Source: an uncultured Lentisphaeria bacterium
Lineage (GTDB): Bacteria; Verrucomicrobiota; Lentisphaeria; Victivallales; UBA1829
Reading direction: 5' to 3'
Assembly: GCA_905197955.1 (NCBI GenBank)
Contig: CAJKAR010000018.1
Location: 1-64,000 of the forward strand
DNA length: 64,000 bases
Numbering within the stretch: the stretch's first letter is position 1; each line of letters begins with the position of its first letter. Both the position numbers and the translations under genes were made by a program. This document shows positions 1 to 9,722 of the stretch, one piece after another. The notes under the pieces were generated by a model. The model was not told the DNA's origin. It saw nothing but the letters and a program-made list of their open reading frames with translations, and searched no databases.

Positions 1-42
1 CTTCTCCTCTCGCGCTCTCCTCTTTCCCTAAACTTTCAGACC

Positions 43-66
43 GCCTTTGCGTTTTTACGCAAAGGC
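43..66 (-). terminator. Hairpin downstream of the FucP-type permease
   Basis: A perfect 9-bp stem (GCCTTTGCG/CGCAAAGGC) with a 6-base loop lies 20 bases past the permease stop codon. It has no T-run on the minus strand, so it is either a weak terminator or an mRNA-stabilising hairpin. The rest of bases 1-85 shows no gene. Confidence 0.4.
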
Positions 67-85
67 TCACGGAAGTATTCCGAAC

Positions 86-1399
86 TTATTCCTTTACAGC
101 TTTGCCGGAACGGAAACCGTAGATTACAATCACCACAAAGCAGATCAACGGAAGCAGGAACGAAAGATTGACCGCAGGGAATCCGCCGATGGAGCCCATG
201 TCAATGATTGCCGCCTGAAGCGGAGGCAGAACCGATCCGCCAAGAATCGCCATAATCAATCCGGCGGCGCCGAATTTGGCATCGTCGCCAAGCCCTTCCA
301 GAGCGATTCCGTAGATGGTCGGGAACATCAGCGACATGCATGCGGAAATCGCCACCAGACAGTACATTCCGAGCATATTCTGGAATACGATTGTTCCGGC
401 AGTGAAGAATCCTCCGGCAATCGCCAGAATCATCAGCAGTTTGCCCGGATTCAGATACCGCAGCAGGAACGTACAGACAAAGCGGCTCAGACAGAAGATA
501 ATCATGGCGTAAATATTGTATTTCTGAGAGAGCACCTCGGCGGCCTTCTCCTCCATTCCCATGCTGGTAAACAGACGGGTGCCGTACTGAATGATGAAGG
601 TCCAGCACATAATCTGCGCGCCGATATAGAAGAACTGGGCAAGAACCCCTTCCCGGTACCGGCGGATGCTGAAAATCCGTTTCAGAGTCGGAATGAAATT
701 AATATCGTGCGACTGATCGTGGTTTGCCGGCATTTTCTTGAAAAGGATCAGGAAAAAGAGCGCCAGGATCACGATCCCGATCAGCAGGTACGGACCGATC
801 AGAATGGAAAGATCGGAATTTTTAACGGCTTCAAACTCTGCATCGGAAAGCGCTGCGCGCTGGGCAGTGTCCAGCGGACTCATCCGAGCCTGAATGAAGT
901 GCATGGCAACATACATCCCGAGAAGCGATCCCATCGGATTGAACGACTGCGCCAGATTCAGACGGCGAGTCGCGGTCTCTTCGGTTCCCATCGAAAGGAT
1001 ATAGGGATTCGCACTTGTCTCCAGAAAGGAAAGTCCGCATGTCAGGATGAAATACGCAAGAAGAAACGGATAGTAATTGCCTGTCATTTTTGCCGGGAAG
1101 AAGAGCATCGCACCGAATGCATAAAGTCCCAACCCCATCAGAATTCCCGCCTTGTAGGAGAATTTCCGAATAAACATCGCTGCGGGAAACGCCATGGCAA
1201 AGTAGCCTCCATAAAAGGCGACCTGCACCAGAGCACCATCTGTAACACTCATTCGAAAGATTTTGGAAAAGGCCTTCACCATCGGATTAGTAATATCGTT
1301 TGCAAATCCCCACAGTGCAAAACAGGAGGTAATCAGGATAAACGGGATCAGATAACTGACACCGTCTTTCCACAGAAGCGGCTGTTTTTCCTTACTCAT
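86..1399 (-). CDS. fucP: FucP-type MFS sugar:proton symporter
   Basis: A 437-residue major facilitator protein with about 12 hydrophobic segments. It opens with the FucP-type stretch LIPFILITSCFALWGFAND and carries ETSANPYILSMG and LNLAQSFNPMGS, both typical of the L-fucose/glucose-galactose permease subfamily. Length matches the family (about 430 residues). The family imports L-fucose or related hexoses with protons across the inner membrane. The start is preceded by AAAGGGAG at suitable spacing. The gene stands alone with its own promoter, and no fucose isomerase or kinase gene is visible beside it. A GH95 alpha-L-fucosidase about 56 kb away in this window fits a fucose diet, but the exact substrate (fucose, galactose, glucose, N-acetylglucosamine) cannot be read from sequence alone. 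Confidence 0.88.
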   Translation of the reverse strand: MSKEKQPLLWKDGVSYLIPFILITSCFALWGFANDITNPMVKAFSKIFRMSVTDGALVQVAFYGGYFAMAFPAAMFIRKFSYKAGILMGLGLYAFGAMLFFPAKMTGNYYPFLLAYFILTCGLSFLETSANPYILSMGTEETATRRLNLAQSFNPMGSLLGMYVAMHFIQARMSPLDTAQRAALSDAEFEAVKNSDLSILIGPYLLIGIVILALFFLILFKKMPANHDQSHDINFIPTLKRIFSIRRYREGVLAQFFYIGAQIMCWTFIIQYGTRLFTSMGMEEKAAEVLSQKYNIYAMIIFCLSRFVCTFLLRYLNPGKLLMILAIAGGFFTAGTIVFQNMLGMYCLVAISACMSLMFPTIYGIALEGLGDDAKFGAAGLIMAILGGSVLPPLQAAIIDMGSIGGFPAVNLSFLLPLICFVVIVIYGFRSGKAVKE

Positions 1400-1443
1400 T
1401 GTTTCAACTCCCTTTCCGTTCTTCGTTTATTTTCTTATCGCAT

Positions 1444-1458
1444 TTCCCGCAACGGGAA
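1444..1458. promoter_or_regulatory. Candidate operator in the permease leader
   Basis: A perfect 6+6 inverted repeat, TTCCCG-CAA-CGGGAA, lies between the -10 box and the start codon of the permease. A repressor bound here would block elongation or initiation. The cognate regulator is unknown. Confidence 0.4.
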
Positions 1459-1508
1459 CAACCGTCTCTCCGGAAAAGGAGAACGATCACGGCGATCCTC
1501 TTTCCTGT

Positions 1509-1537
1509 ATAGTACGCCGTCGAATCTCTTTTTTCAA
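1509..1537 (-). promoter_or_regulatory. Sigma70-type promoter of the permease gene
   Basis: On the minus strand TTGAAA and TACTAT are separated by 17 bases, about 110 bases before the permease start. The 366-base gap 1400-1765 holds this promoter, the 1444-1458 palindrome, the 1594-1614 inverted repeat and the divergent promoter 1653-1681. I see no gene in it. Confidence 0.55.
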
Positions 1538-1593
1538 TAGCCAAAGTGATTTTTTTCTGTATCCGTTTCTACAATCGCACCTTTCCATCTTGT

Positions 1594-1614
1594 AGAAGAA
1601 AAATGATTTCTTCT
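1594..1614. promoter_or_regulatory. Inverted repeat between divergent promoters
   Basis: AGAAGAAA and TTTCTTCT form a perfect 8+8 inverted repeat with a 5-base spacer, about 40 bases upstream of the -35 box of the TPR operon and about 60 bases upstream of the permease -35. The position suits a binding site serving either direction. No regulator can be assigned. Confidence 0.35.
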
Positions 1615-1652
1615 GAACAGGATGCTTTTTCCAATATTTTTATAGATGATCT

Positions 1653-1681
1653 TTGCATTTTGTCTTTTTCATGCCTATATT
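1653..1681 (+). promoter_or_regulatory. Sigma70-type promoter of the TPR-MoxR-VWA operon
   Basis: TTGCAT, 17 bases, TATATT. Transcription would begin near 1688, leaving a leader of about 78 bases before the chosen start at 1766. The eight genes that follow are separated by no more than 10 bases or overlap, so this is probably the promoter for the whole unit. Confidence 0.5.
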
Positions 1682-1765
1682 GTTCCCGGCGCCTGCAAGA
1701 CCGCAGTCTGAATGAGATCTCATTTGGAAAAAACAGATGTGTTTGAATCAAAAACGGGTGTATGT

Positions 1766-4700
1766 ATGAACAGATCGGAAGCATTGTTTTTCTCTTCTCT
1801 TTTTATATTTCTTTCTTTTCCGACGGCTTTTTCTCAGGGAAATCCCAAGCAGACTGCAATCCATCCCGCATACTCTCAAACACATGAAAACAGCAAGCAA
1901 TATTTTCAGAATCTTCTGGAGGAATCCGGATCCATTGACGCCTATTACCAGAATCTCCGGGAAGAACTCCAAAAACGGAAAACCATCCGGGAAAAAGTGG
2001 AATTTCTGTCTTCCTTCCGGAAAGACCCCCTAAACAGACTCGTCCTTGGCAGAACTCCAACTCATATCGGAAGCCAGTATCTGCGTTCCGAACTGACCTC
2101 TCGACTGGAAATCGAAGAGGAAACTCCGGAACTGCTTTTCTCACTAGCTTTCCTGGTTCCACGCCAGGAATCGACCTATTCGGACCTCCGATACAAACTG
2201 CTGAAAAAGGCTTTTGAACTGGCTCCAGGCGAACCGGAGATTGGATTTGAACTCGGACGGGCGGCTCTGGAACGGGGAAATTTCGAAGAGGCGGAAGAAC
2301 TCCTCCGTAAATATCGTCCGGCATCTTCTGTTGCAGCAGAGGAAAATGATCTGGCGGCACTTTTCCTGATCTCCGGCAGAAAAGAGGAGGCTTTGCGCCT
2401 GATCCGGCAAGAATCCGTTCTGCCGCAAACAGAAAAACGCATTTTTTCCGATCAAATTCTCCTGCTCCGCTTCGGGGAATTTCAAGCGGCGGAACAGCTT
2501 CTGAATGCCAGAGGATCCGGGCTTACGGAGGAACAGAAATCTTTTCTGACCGCTGTACGGTATATATTCGAGGGGAAGAAAAAGGAGGCCGTGCCAATTC
2601 TGCTCCGTCTGGCAACGCCGGAGAAACTCCGGCAGGAAAATGAATCGAACATCCACTTTCTTGCACAAAAACGGTTGCTCCGGAAATATCCGGACTACTC
2701 GTTTCTCTCATTGCCGAGGCGCCGTCAAAACCCGATCCCTGCCCTTTCCGTCCAAAATCTCTCCAACTGGTCGGCAACAGGAATTCCCGGAATTTTCCCA
2801 ACTAGGTCCACGAATTCGGATCTTGCGGAAAAATCGCTTTCGCTGCTTCTGACTCTGAGTCAGGAGGATCGGGAAGCCGGGTCGAAAATCCGGGAACAGC
2901 TCGAAGCCATCGGGTATCCCTATGCGGAACTTTACACAGGGATTTTTCTGAATCTGCCGCTTCCGGTTCGTCTGGAAAGAATCCGGGAGCTCTCCCGGCA
3001 GCATCCGAACGATCCGATCTATGCAGAAATCCAATTCCAGATTGAACAGCAGACGCAGAATCACGGATCGAAAAAAGAGCTTCTGCGCATTCTGAACCTT
3101 CTGCGGGACAACCGCTTTCCTTCCGTCCTGAATGTGTTTCAGGTGATCGAAAGACGGGGCGATTTCTCAAAACAGGAAAAACTGGAGATCTTCCGCTCTA
3201 TTGCAGAACTGATCGATTCCGGGCTTTCGATTGCCCTCCCCGCTCTTGATATTTATTACGAACCGGAATATGCAGAAATCGTACTCAAAAAAACAGGTGA
3301 GTTTCTGAAAAATCATGCAAAGGACAACACTCATTCGGAAGTGTTCTATATGATGATTCATGCTCACCTGTACCACCTGATGTCTCAGAACCGTTTTACG
3401 GAGCTCTGCACCACACTGGAAAAACTCTGCGCCAATGATGTTCCGCTCTCCTTTCAGGAAGCGGCCGGAATCTTCCATACCGAATATTCCCTGATTGCTT
3501 ACCAGACTCTCTTTCAATCCTCGGACAGCGCATTCCTTAATTATAAGATTCCTAGTCCGGATCAAAGGATTCCAGCAGCAATCCATCTGCTGAACGGATC
3601 CGGAACCTGGGTTCCATGTACTCTGGACCGTGTTCCCACACTTTACAGCGTCATCCTGAATCAGCTTCTGGCTCGGAAACGCAATCCGTCTTCCGGTCGC
3701 ATCAGACGGGGTGCGCCGGACGTGAAACCGATCGACTGGAACGCATTCCGAACTGCGGTCCGGGACTCAAAACTGCCGATCATGCAGAAGATAGCCATTC
3801 TCAACGAGCTCGGCGGAAAAAGCGAGGCAGTGGAAATGTTGAAAACAGCCATCGCCGAAAACCGGAAGCCGGACACGACCTTCCGTCTGAATGCTCTTGC
3901 CTTTCTTCTGCAGCTCGGGGAAACAACCGCCGCCGAACGCATCGCCGGGGAACTTTCCGCCTTGAAACAATCCGATCCGGCCGCCGCTAGAATCGGAGCA
4001 CTCGTCCGACTGAAATTCCTGCAGGAGAAAAATTCACCTGAAGCCGGAGAGCTGATCGCGTTCCTGTATGCCGGTGCCGGATCACAGGGCCGCAAATCCC
4101 TTGATTCATTTCTCACCCGGCATGGGTATCGGAACCGGATTTCCTCCTATCAGCAGAAGCGGAAAAACCGAGCCTATTTCGATCGCTCCCGTTTCCACCT
4201 CGGCAACGCTCTGCAAAGCCAGTTTCCCGAAGAGTATCGGAAAAACAAAAAAGAGGCCTTCCGCAAACTGCGCACGATTTTCCATACCGAATTGCAAAAA
4301 CAGCGATGGATGTTTTATACTCCTCTTTCCTCCATTCGATTTCTCGATAACAGCTATCAATATGCCGGTCTGCAAAATGCGGTCAGGGTACCTCCGCTCA
4401 AACAACCCTTTGAGGAATTCTTCAGGGAAATCGAATCGGGAAGCTCGCCGGACGACCGCTGTCTCACGGCGGCAATCGCGGATCTTCTGCTCAATCAGCA
4501 GGAAAAAGCATCCGCGCTTCTTACCGAGATTCTAAAGCAGAATCCGCAGGATGCATTTGTCCGCTACACTCTGTTCCGCATTCAGCTCCGGCGCGGACCG
4601 GAAGCGGCGCGGGAAAACCGGCGCATTCTCTCCCGAATCCCCGGACTTAATCTTTCTTCCGCGATGAATCAGGAAACAAACGCAGTATCCACCATAAACT

Positions 4701-7186
4701 ATGTCAAGCTGGTTCTGGAGGAACAGGGGAACGAACCGATGCCGGTTTTCCAGTTTTCCCAGCTGCTCAACCTCCTGCAAAAGGGATATAATGTAAGATT
4801 CAATGCACGGAACAGCAGAGGAGTGCTGCACCAGATCTCGACCGATCTCTTTCAGAACTTTGCCCCCCAGGAAGACCGGAAACTTGCCGGACAGCGCCGC
4901 CTGGTCTATCAGCAGCTTTGCGATTACGGAAAAAAGCACTCCGGACTGATTCACAGCGCGGTGAGCGCGGAACTGCTGTTTGCCAAAGTGGAAAAGCGTC
5001 TGGCGGAACGTTCCCTGCTGGAAGACATCAAACAGCTTCATCGGACCATTCCGCTCGGATTTCTTGAAGAGAATGCCGCGGAATGCCTCAGCCTCATTCT
5101 GCTCAAAGAGCGGAATTTCGATGAACTTGACTCCTATCTCCGGGAACTTCGCGCCCGCGACAAAACCGAGCAGGCTGAGTTGTTCGAACGCTATATTCTC
5201 ATGACCCGCGCCCTGCTGGAGACTCCCCCTGAATCGTTCGAATCGACCTTTGCCCGTTACTGGCAGAATCCGGAGTTTTTCCGCGATGTTGTTCTGAATA
5301 CGGCACTCCGGGCCGCCGCACAGCGAAAGATCCGTTTTTCCTCCGATTCATTTCTTTTGAAAAAGGAACTTCTTTCGCAGTACATGTCCGCGATGAAAAC
5401 ACTGGTTGTCCAGCTGGATTTTGAATCGGAACAGAAGAATGCGGAGAACATCCGGGACTTTTTCCTGAATCTCTACACCTTTTACAGCAGGCTTCTCCCA
5501 AATCCGCGTCAGGAAGATCCTGTTGCCGGCAGCGAAGAAGAGCGCATCCGGATGCTGCTGTCGCAGTTCGGTTATATGATCTCGTCACGTTATCAGCTTG
5601 ACCGCACCATCCGCGAAGGCTTCTGCCTTGCACTCCTCAGTCACCGGATGCCTCCGCTTCCGGACAAACTCCGCACCCCCCTCTCCTTCCAGCTGACACA
5701 GGCGCTGACCCAAAGTCCCGGACTCGATCTTTTCCAGATTCTGAAGCAGACACCCGCCTTCGAAACGCCGGAACGCTTCTCCCTGCCCGTCCGGGAAAAC
5801 TACAACATCTTCCGCAATCTGAACGACAAAACCCGGCGCGATCTGATCGCAAAAATCGACGCATGCAAAGAAAAGACCTTCGGCATGAAACTCATCCGGG
5901 GACTCTGCGAAGCCTGGAACTCCCCGCCGCTGATCCGGATCTTTGCGGAAAGTCTTCCGGAGATCCGGAAAGCGCCGCTGGAAAAACGGCAGGAACTCTG
6001 GGAAGGCATCCGCCGAACCTTCTCTTCGGAGTCGGGCAACGTCCTGCGGAATGAACCCGAACTGAAGAACTATCCGGAACTGAACGAACTGATCCGCAAC
6101 GACTCCAGAATCTTTTATCAGAAGCAGTATCAGAAAGTCATGGCACTGAAACAGTTTCCGGAACAGGACGGATTCCAGCACAGCATCGACTTCCGGAATC
6201 TTTACTACGCTATGAAAGAGGAGGAACCGGCAAAAGCGGAAACGTTGCTGAATCACCTTCTCGGATTACTCGATAAAAAGCAGACAAAGGAAATGTTCGC
6301 TTTTGCATTCCTCAATACCACGGATATCCGCCTCATCCGCAAACTGAAGGAACACGGGATGGAGAGCCTTGTACAAAACCTGCAGCCGAACCGGATTACC
6401 TACCTATTCCGTCAGGAATGGGATCAAATCCCGGCGGACCGGAAACTCCGGAGCGCGCCCGGCCTGTTCCGCGAATTTCTTGATCTATTCAACGACAAAG
6501 TGACCGATCAGACGGTCTTCCAGTTCCTTGCTCTCATCCAGCAGAGCAAGCCGGAGGATCTTGCATTTCTGAGTTCGGAATTTGCAAAGATGAAATCCGA
6601 TGCCCCCGCCGTCAGGACGGCCCGCCGGATGCTCCGTCTCATGGCGGAAAGCGCCGCCGGAACACTCTCGGAGCAATCCCGGAAGGATCTGGACGATATG
6701 GCGGAACGGTTCGTGAAAAACAGAGCCGCCCCGATGGAACGCCAATGGCTGGAGAAACATCCGGAACTGTTTGCCGGATCGCCGCGCGCCGCGGAGATTT
6801 TCAGCGGAATGGTCCGTGAGCTGACCCGACGGACACGGAACGATGTTCTCAAAGCGCCAGACGCCTATGCGAATCTGGTCCGCACGCTCATCCGGTGCCG
6901 GGAAAAAATCGGCAAAGAAAAGTTTCTCCGGGAGTTCTCCGCATTCTTCCGGAACTGTTATGAGCATCTCGCGGTTCTGAACACTCCGCAAAGCAGGCTC
7001 ATGTATCCCGGACTCCTCGATTTCTATACCTGGACCGGCGACAAAGCGGTTCTGGAGGAACTCAAGGAATATACCGATCTGATGACAGCCGAAGACTTCC
7101 GGAAACTCGTCCGGGAGAATCTCTATCCCGTCCATACGGTCGATGCGGTAAAACAGGCATTTCCAACACTCGAAAAGGAGAAATAA
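1766..7186 (+). CDS. Giant secreted TPR-like repeat protein
   Basis: About 1806 residues. The chosen start gives a clean signal peptide (SEALFFSSLFIFLSFPTAFSQG); an in-frame start 54 bases upstream would bury it. The mature protein is almost all helical. Residues around 140-290 look like tetratricopeptide repeats (LFSLAFLVPRQEST, KAFELAPGEPEIGFELGRAALERGNFEEAEELLRK). Another TPR-like unit lies near residue 910-960 (LLLNQQEKASALLTEILKQNPQDAFVRYTLFR). No enzymatic motif is seen. It is the first gene of the MoxR/VWA operon and is followed after one base by the transglutaminase gene. TPR proteins act as assembly scaffolds, and here the partners are probably the envelope VWA proteins encoded downstream. 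The specific role is unknown. Confidence 0.8.
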   Translation: MNRSEALFFSSLFIFLSFPTAFSQGNPKQTAIHPAYSQTHENSKQYFQNLLEESGSIDAYYQNLREELQKRKTIREKVEFLSSFRKDPLNRLVLGRTPTHIGSQYLRSELTSRLEIEEETPELLFSLAFLVPRQESTYSDLRYKLLKKAFELAPGEPEIGFELGRAALERGNFEEAEELLRKYRPASSVAAEENDLAALFLISGRKEEALRLIRQESVLPQTEKRIFSDQILLLRFGEFQAAEQLLNARGSGLTEEQKSFLTAVRYIFEGKKKEAVPILLRLATPEKLRQENESNIHFLAQKRLLRKYPDYSFLSLPRRRQNPIPALSVQNLSNWSATGIPGIFPTRSTNSDLAEKSLSLLLTLSQEDREAGSKIREQLEAIGYPYAELYTGIFLNLPLPVRLERIRELSRQHPNDPIYAEIQFQIEQQTQNHGSKKELLRILNLLRDNRFPSVLNVFQVIERRGDFSKQEKLEIFRSIAELIDSGLSIALPALDIYYEPEYAEIVLKKTGEFLKNHAKDNTHSEVFYMMIHAHLYHLMSQNRFTELCTTLEKLCANDVPLSFQEAAGIFHTEYSLIAYQTLFQSSDSAFLNYKIPSPDQRIPAAIHLLNGSGTWVPCTLDRVPTLYSVILNQLLARKRNPSSGRIRRGAPDVKPIDWNAFRTAVRDSKLPIMQKIAILNELGGKSEAVEMLKTAIAENRKPDTTFRLNALAFLLQLGETTAAERIAGELSALKQSDPAAARIGALVRLKFLQEKNSPEAGELIAFLYAGAGSQGRKSLDSFLTRHGYRNRISSYQQKRKNRAYFDRSRFHLGNALQSQFPEEYRKNKKEAFRKLRTIFHTELQKQRWMFYTPLSSIRFLDNSYQYAGLQNAVRVPPLKQPFEEFFREIESGSSPDDRCLTAAIADLLLNQQEKASALLTEILKQNPQDAFVRYTLFRIQLRRGPEAARENRRILSRIPGLNLSSAMNQETNAVSTINYVKLVLEEQGNEPMPVFQFSQLLNLLQKGYNVRFNARNSRGVLHQISTDLFQNFAPQEDRKLAGQRRLVYQQLCDYGKKHSGLIHSAVSAELLFAKVEKRLAERSLLEDIKQLHRTIPLGFLEENAAECLSLILLKERNFDELDSYLRELRARDKTEQAELFERYILMTRALLETPPESFESTFARYWQNPEFFRDVVLNTALRAAAQRKIRFSSDSFLLKKELLSQYMSAMKTLVVQLDFESEQKNAENIRDFFLNLYTFYSRLLPNPRQEDPVAGSEEERIRMLLSQFGYMISSRYQLDRTIREGFCLALLSHRMPPLPDKLRTPLSFQLTQALTQSPGLDLFQILKQTPAFETPERFSLPVRENYNIFRNLNDKTRRDLIAKIDACKEKTFGMKLIRGLCEAWNSPPLIRIFAESLPEIRKAPLEKRQELWEGIRRTFSSESGNVLRNEPELKNYPELNELIRNDSRIFYQKQYQKVMALKQFPEQDGFQHSIDFRNLYYAMKEEEPAKAETLLNHLLGLLDKKQTKEMFAFAFLNTTDIRLIRKLKEHGMESLVQNLQPNRITYLFRQEWDQIPADRKLRSAPGLFREFLDLFNDKVTDQTVFQFLALIQQSKPEDLAFLSSEFAKMKSDAPAVRTARRMLRLMAESAAGTLSEQSRKDLDDMAERFVKNRAAPMERQWLEKHPELFAGSPRAAEIFSGMVRELTRRTRNDVLKAPDAYANLVRTLIRCREKIGKEKFLREFSAFFRNCYEHLAVLNTPQSRLMYPGLLDFYTWTGDKAVLEELKEYTDLMTAEDFRKLVRENLYPVHTVDAVKQAFPTLEKEK

Positions 7187-7187
7187 G

Positions 7188-9722
7188 ATGAAACTTTTTG
7201 CGGCACTTCTGCTTCTCATCCTCCTCGTTCCGCAGCTTCTGGCGGAACGGTACGCCTGCATTCTGGCCCTCCGCGCCGGAACACCGGAACTGACAGAGGA
7301 AAACAAACGCTTCTGTCAGGAACTTTACAAGTTGTTGAAAGAGAAAGGATTTCAGGAGAAGAACATCAAATGGCTCTCCTCTCTGCCGCAGAAAGGACTT
7401 TCTGAAACCGCGGCGCTGACCAATGTCCGCACGACCTTCGACCGGATGGAAAAAGAACTGAATGCGGAAGATGAACTCTATCTCTTCTCCGTCGGCTACC
7501 TCTCAGCGAATTCACGGAGAGTCGCGCTGGCGACCACCGGCGGAAGAATGCTCGGACGCGAGCTTGCGGAACGTCTTGACGCCATCAAAGCAAAACAGTT
7601 CCTTTTTCTGTTCAATACACAGGGATCTGCCCTGTTTGAGAAGCTGGCCCACGGCATGCGCCTCGTTGTTTCAGCAACCGACGACGCTGCTCAGCTAAAT
7701 CCCCCCCGCTACCCCCGCTTTTTCCTTGCGGAATGGCGGAAGGACGGTTCCTCCACAAACTGGTTCAATCTTCTTCAACGGACCGGCAAAGCGGTTGAAA
7801 CCTTCTATACTCAGCAGAAAATCGCCCGCACGGAAAACTCCCAGTTCTTCCACAACGGCAAACGGGCTCGTTATCCGTTCAGAGATGCGGAGGCCCGGCT
7901 GCTGACTGTAGTCTTCCAGCCGCAGACAAATGCCGGCGATGGATCTGCCGAACGTTCCGCTTCTCTTCCGGAACGTACCCGCGCGGGGAAACAGAGCAAA
8001 GCCGATCCGGCGGCAAAGCGGCTCTATGATACCGCAAAAACGGCGGCACAGCGTTTTCCCGGATTCGGAGCCGTCTATACCGACCGGAACTATCATCTGA
8101 TCGTCAATGCGGACAAATCGGCGCGTCTTGTTCTCCGGGAGCAGATCTTCATCCGAGACAAAAGCGGAGCGGAATCCTTTGCCCGCTTCTCTCCGGGGAA
8201 AGGAAAAATCACACTCGCCCAGATCGTCTTTCCCGACGGCCGCCGGAGCGATTTTACAGAAGAGCTTCCACGTCAAAACCGGCCGGTCCGCTTTGACGGT
8301 CTCGTTCCGAACACCCTTCTTCTCCGGGAAACGGAACTTGTCACCCCCGTTCCCTCGCATCTGCCGGAATATCAGCAAACCCTTGTCCTGCAAACAGCGT
8401 TCCCGGTGGTCCGGACTGAAGTCGTTCTACAGAGCGACCCCGCCGATCTTCTGCGCTATAAACTCTGCAACTCCACACTACTTCCACGCACGGAACACGG
8501 GAAGACGATCTTCACGTTCGGACCGATTCCCGCCTGGACATCCCTTCCTTTTGACGATGCTCCGGCACGCAGTCTCATCCGTCTGCAGCTGACCACACTG
8601 AAGTCCTGGAACGACCTCCATCAATGGGCGCTCCGCATGACCAGCCGTTCCGCCGTGCTCGACAAGGATGCGGAAGCTCTGCTCTCTCAACTTACAAAAA
8701 ACGCAACGGATGATACCGGAAAAATCCGAGCCGTCTATGATTATCTCTGTTCGCTTCGCTATCTGACTGAACCGGTCGGCGCAGGAGCGTTCCGTCCGCG
8801 CACACCTGGCAACGTCATCCGGAATCAGGCTGGCGACTGCAAGGACAAAGCCAACGCGCTCGTCACCATGGCGGAAAAGCTCGGCATTCCCGCCTTCCGT
8901 GTTCTTCTGAACCGCATGGGGGAAAGCGATCCCTCGTTTCCCCGCTGGCAGTTCAACCATATGCTGGTCTATGTGCCGAAACTGCCAGGACATCCCGACG
9001 GGCTCTGGCTCGATCCGACCGACGGCTCCACCAAGTTCGGTTCCCTCCCCCCCGGTGACGACGGCCGCATCGGCATGCTCCTGAAACCCTCCGGCTATGA
9101 ATTCAAAAAAGTCTTCGAACGGAACCGCGCCGCCAACGCCGTAACCGAAACGATCCATCTCTCCGCCAATTCCAACGGACAAATCACCGGTACGATCCAT
9201 CTTCTCTTTTCCGGTCTGGGCGATTACCGAATCCGGCACGCCCTCCGCCGCTGCGATCCGGTGCGGAAGGATTATGTGATCCGATCCCTTGTCAACTCCA
9301 TTCTGAAAGGATTTCGAGTGAAATCCTTCCGTCTGCTCCATCTCGATGCGGAACAGACCCGTCCGCTGGAACTCGAAGCGGAGGTTTGGACCGATTCCCG
9401 AAATTTTGTTCCGTCCGATCTCATCGCTCCCGGCGGACTTGATCGCTATTTTATCGCGGAAACGCGCGAGCATCCGCTGCTTCTGAACAATGGAGCGACA
9501 TTCACCTATACGCAGAATCTGGAATTCCGAAACGTCAAACTGCCGACCATTCAATGGAAACAGGGAAACGCCTGGCTTTCGGCGGAAATCTCTTCGGGGA
9601 ACTCCCGGCGGACAATCCGGATCGTCATCAAAGATCCGCATCTTCCGCCCTCCGCCTACGAAGGAACCAAAGAAATTGTCACAAACTTCAATATCCAGCT
9701 GAAACAATGGAGAACATTATGA
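7188..9722 (+). CDS. DUF3857/transglutaminase-like exoprotein with degenerate caspase-like N-terminus
   Basis: 844 residues with a signal peptide (FAALLLLILLVPQLLA) and an AAAAGGAG ribosome site. Residues 20-180 have the alternating strand/helix pattern of caspase/legumain-like folds, but the usual His-Gly stretch reads SVGYL (101-105) and the usual Cys stretch reads NTQGS (143-147). This domain is therefore probably inactive (inference). Residues about 290-500 resemble DUF3857. The transglutaminase-like core follows, with Cys551 in GDCKDKA, His591 in FNHMLVYV and Asp609 in WLDPTDG, which is a complete papain-like triad. The C-terminus is beta-rich. Such proteins are periplasmic peptidase or cross-linking enzymes of unknown substrate. 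The stop overlaps the moxR start by ATGA. Confidence 0.82.
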   Translation: MKLFAALLLLILLVPQLLAERYACILALRAGTPELTEENKRFCQELYKLLKEKGFQEKNIKWLSSLPQKGLSETAALTNVRTTFDRMEKELNAEDELYLFSVGYLSANSRRVALATTGGRMLGRELAERLDAIKAKQFLFLFNTQGSALFEKLAHGMRLVVSATDDAAQLNPPRYPRFFLAEWRKDGSSTNWFNLLQRTGKAVETFYTQQKIARTENSQFFHNGKRARYPFRDAEARLLTVVFQPQTNAGDGSAERSASLPERTRAGKQSKADPAAKRLYDTAKTAAQRFPGFGAVYTDRNYHLIVNADKSARLVLREQIFIRDKSGAESFARFSPGKGKITLAQIVFPDGRRSDFTEELPRQNRPVRFDGLVPNTLLLRETELVTPVPSHLPEYQQTLVLQTAFPVVRTEVVLQSDPADLLRYKLCNSTLLPRTEHGKTIFTFGPIPAWTSLPFDDAPARSLIRLQLTTLKSWNDLHQWALRMTSRSAVLDKDAEALLSQLTKNATDDTGKIRAVYDYLCSLRYLTEPVGAGAFRPRTPGNVIRNQAGDCKDKANALVTMAEKLGIPAFRVLLNRMGESDPSFPRWQFNHMLVYVPKLPGHPDGLWLDPTDGSTKFGSLPPGDDGRIGMLLKPSGYEFKKVFERNRAANAVTETIHLSANSNGQITGTIHLLFSGLGDYRIRHALRRCDPVRKDYVIRSLVNSILKGFRVKSFRLLHLDAEQTRPLELEAEVWTDSRNFVPSDLIAPGGLDRYFIAETREHPLLLNNGATFTYTQNLEFRNVKLPTIQWKQGNAWLSAEISSGNSRRTIRIVIKDPHLPPSAYEGTKEIVTNFNIQLKQWRTL

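Noticed and set aside
47..1540. A 497-codon open frame on the plus strand opposite the permease
   Set aside because: It is rich in His, Arg, Gln and Asn with no family features. It is the antisense shadow of a membrane protein gene with strong codon bias.
1712..1765. Upstream start for the TPR protein
   Set aside because: It adds 18 polar residues before the signal peptide and has no better ribosome site.
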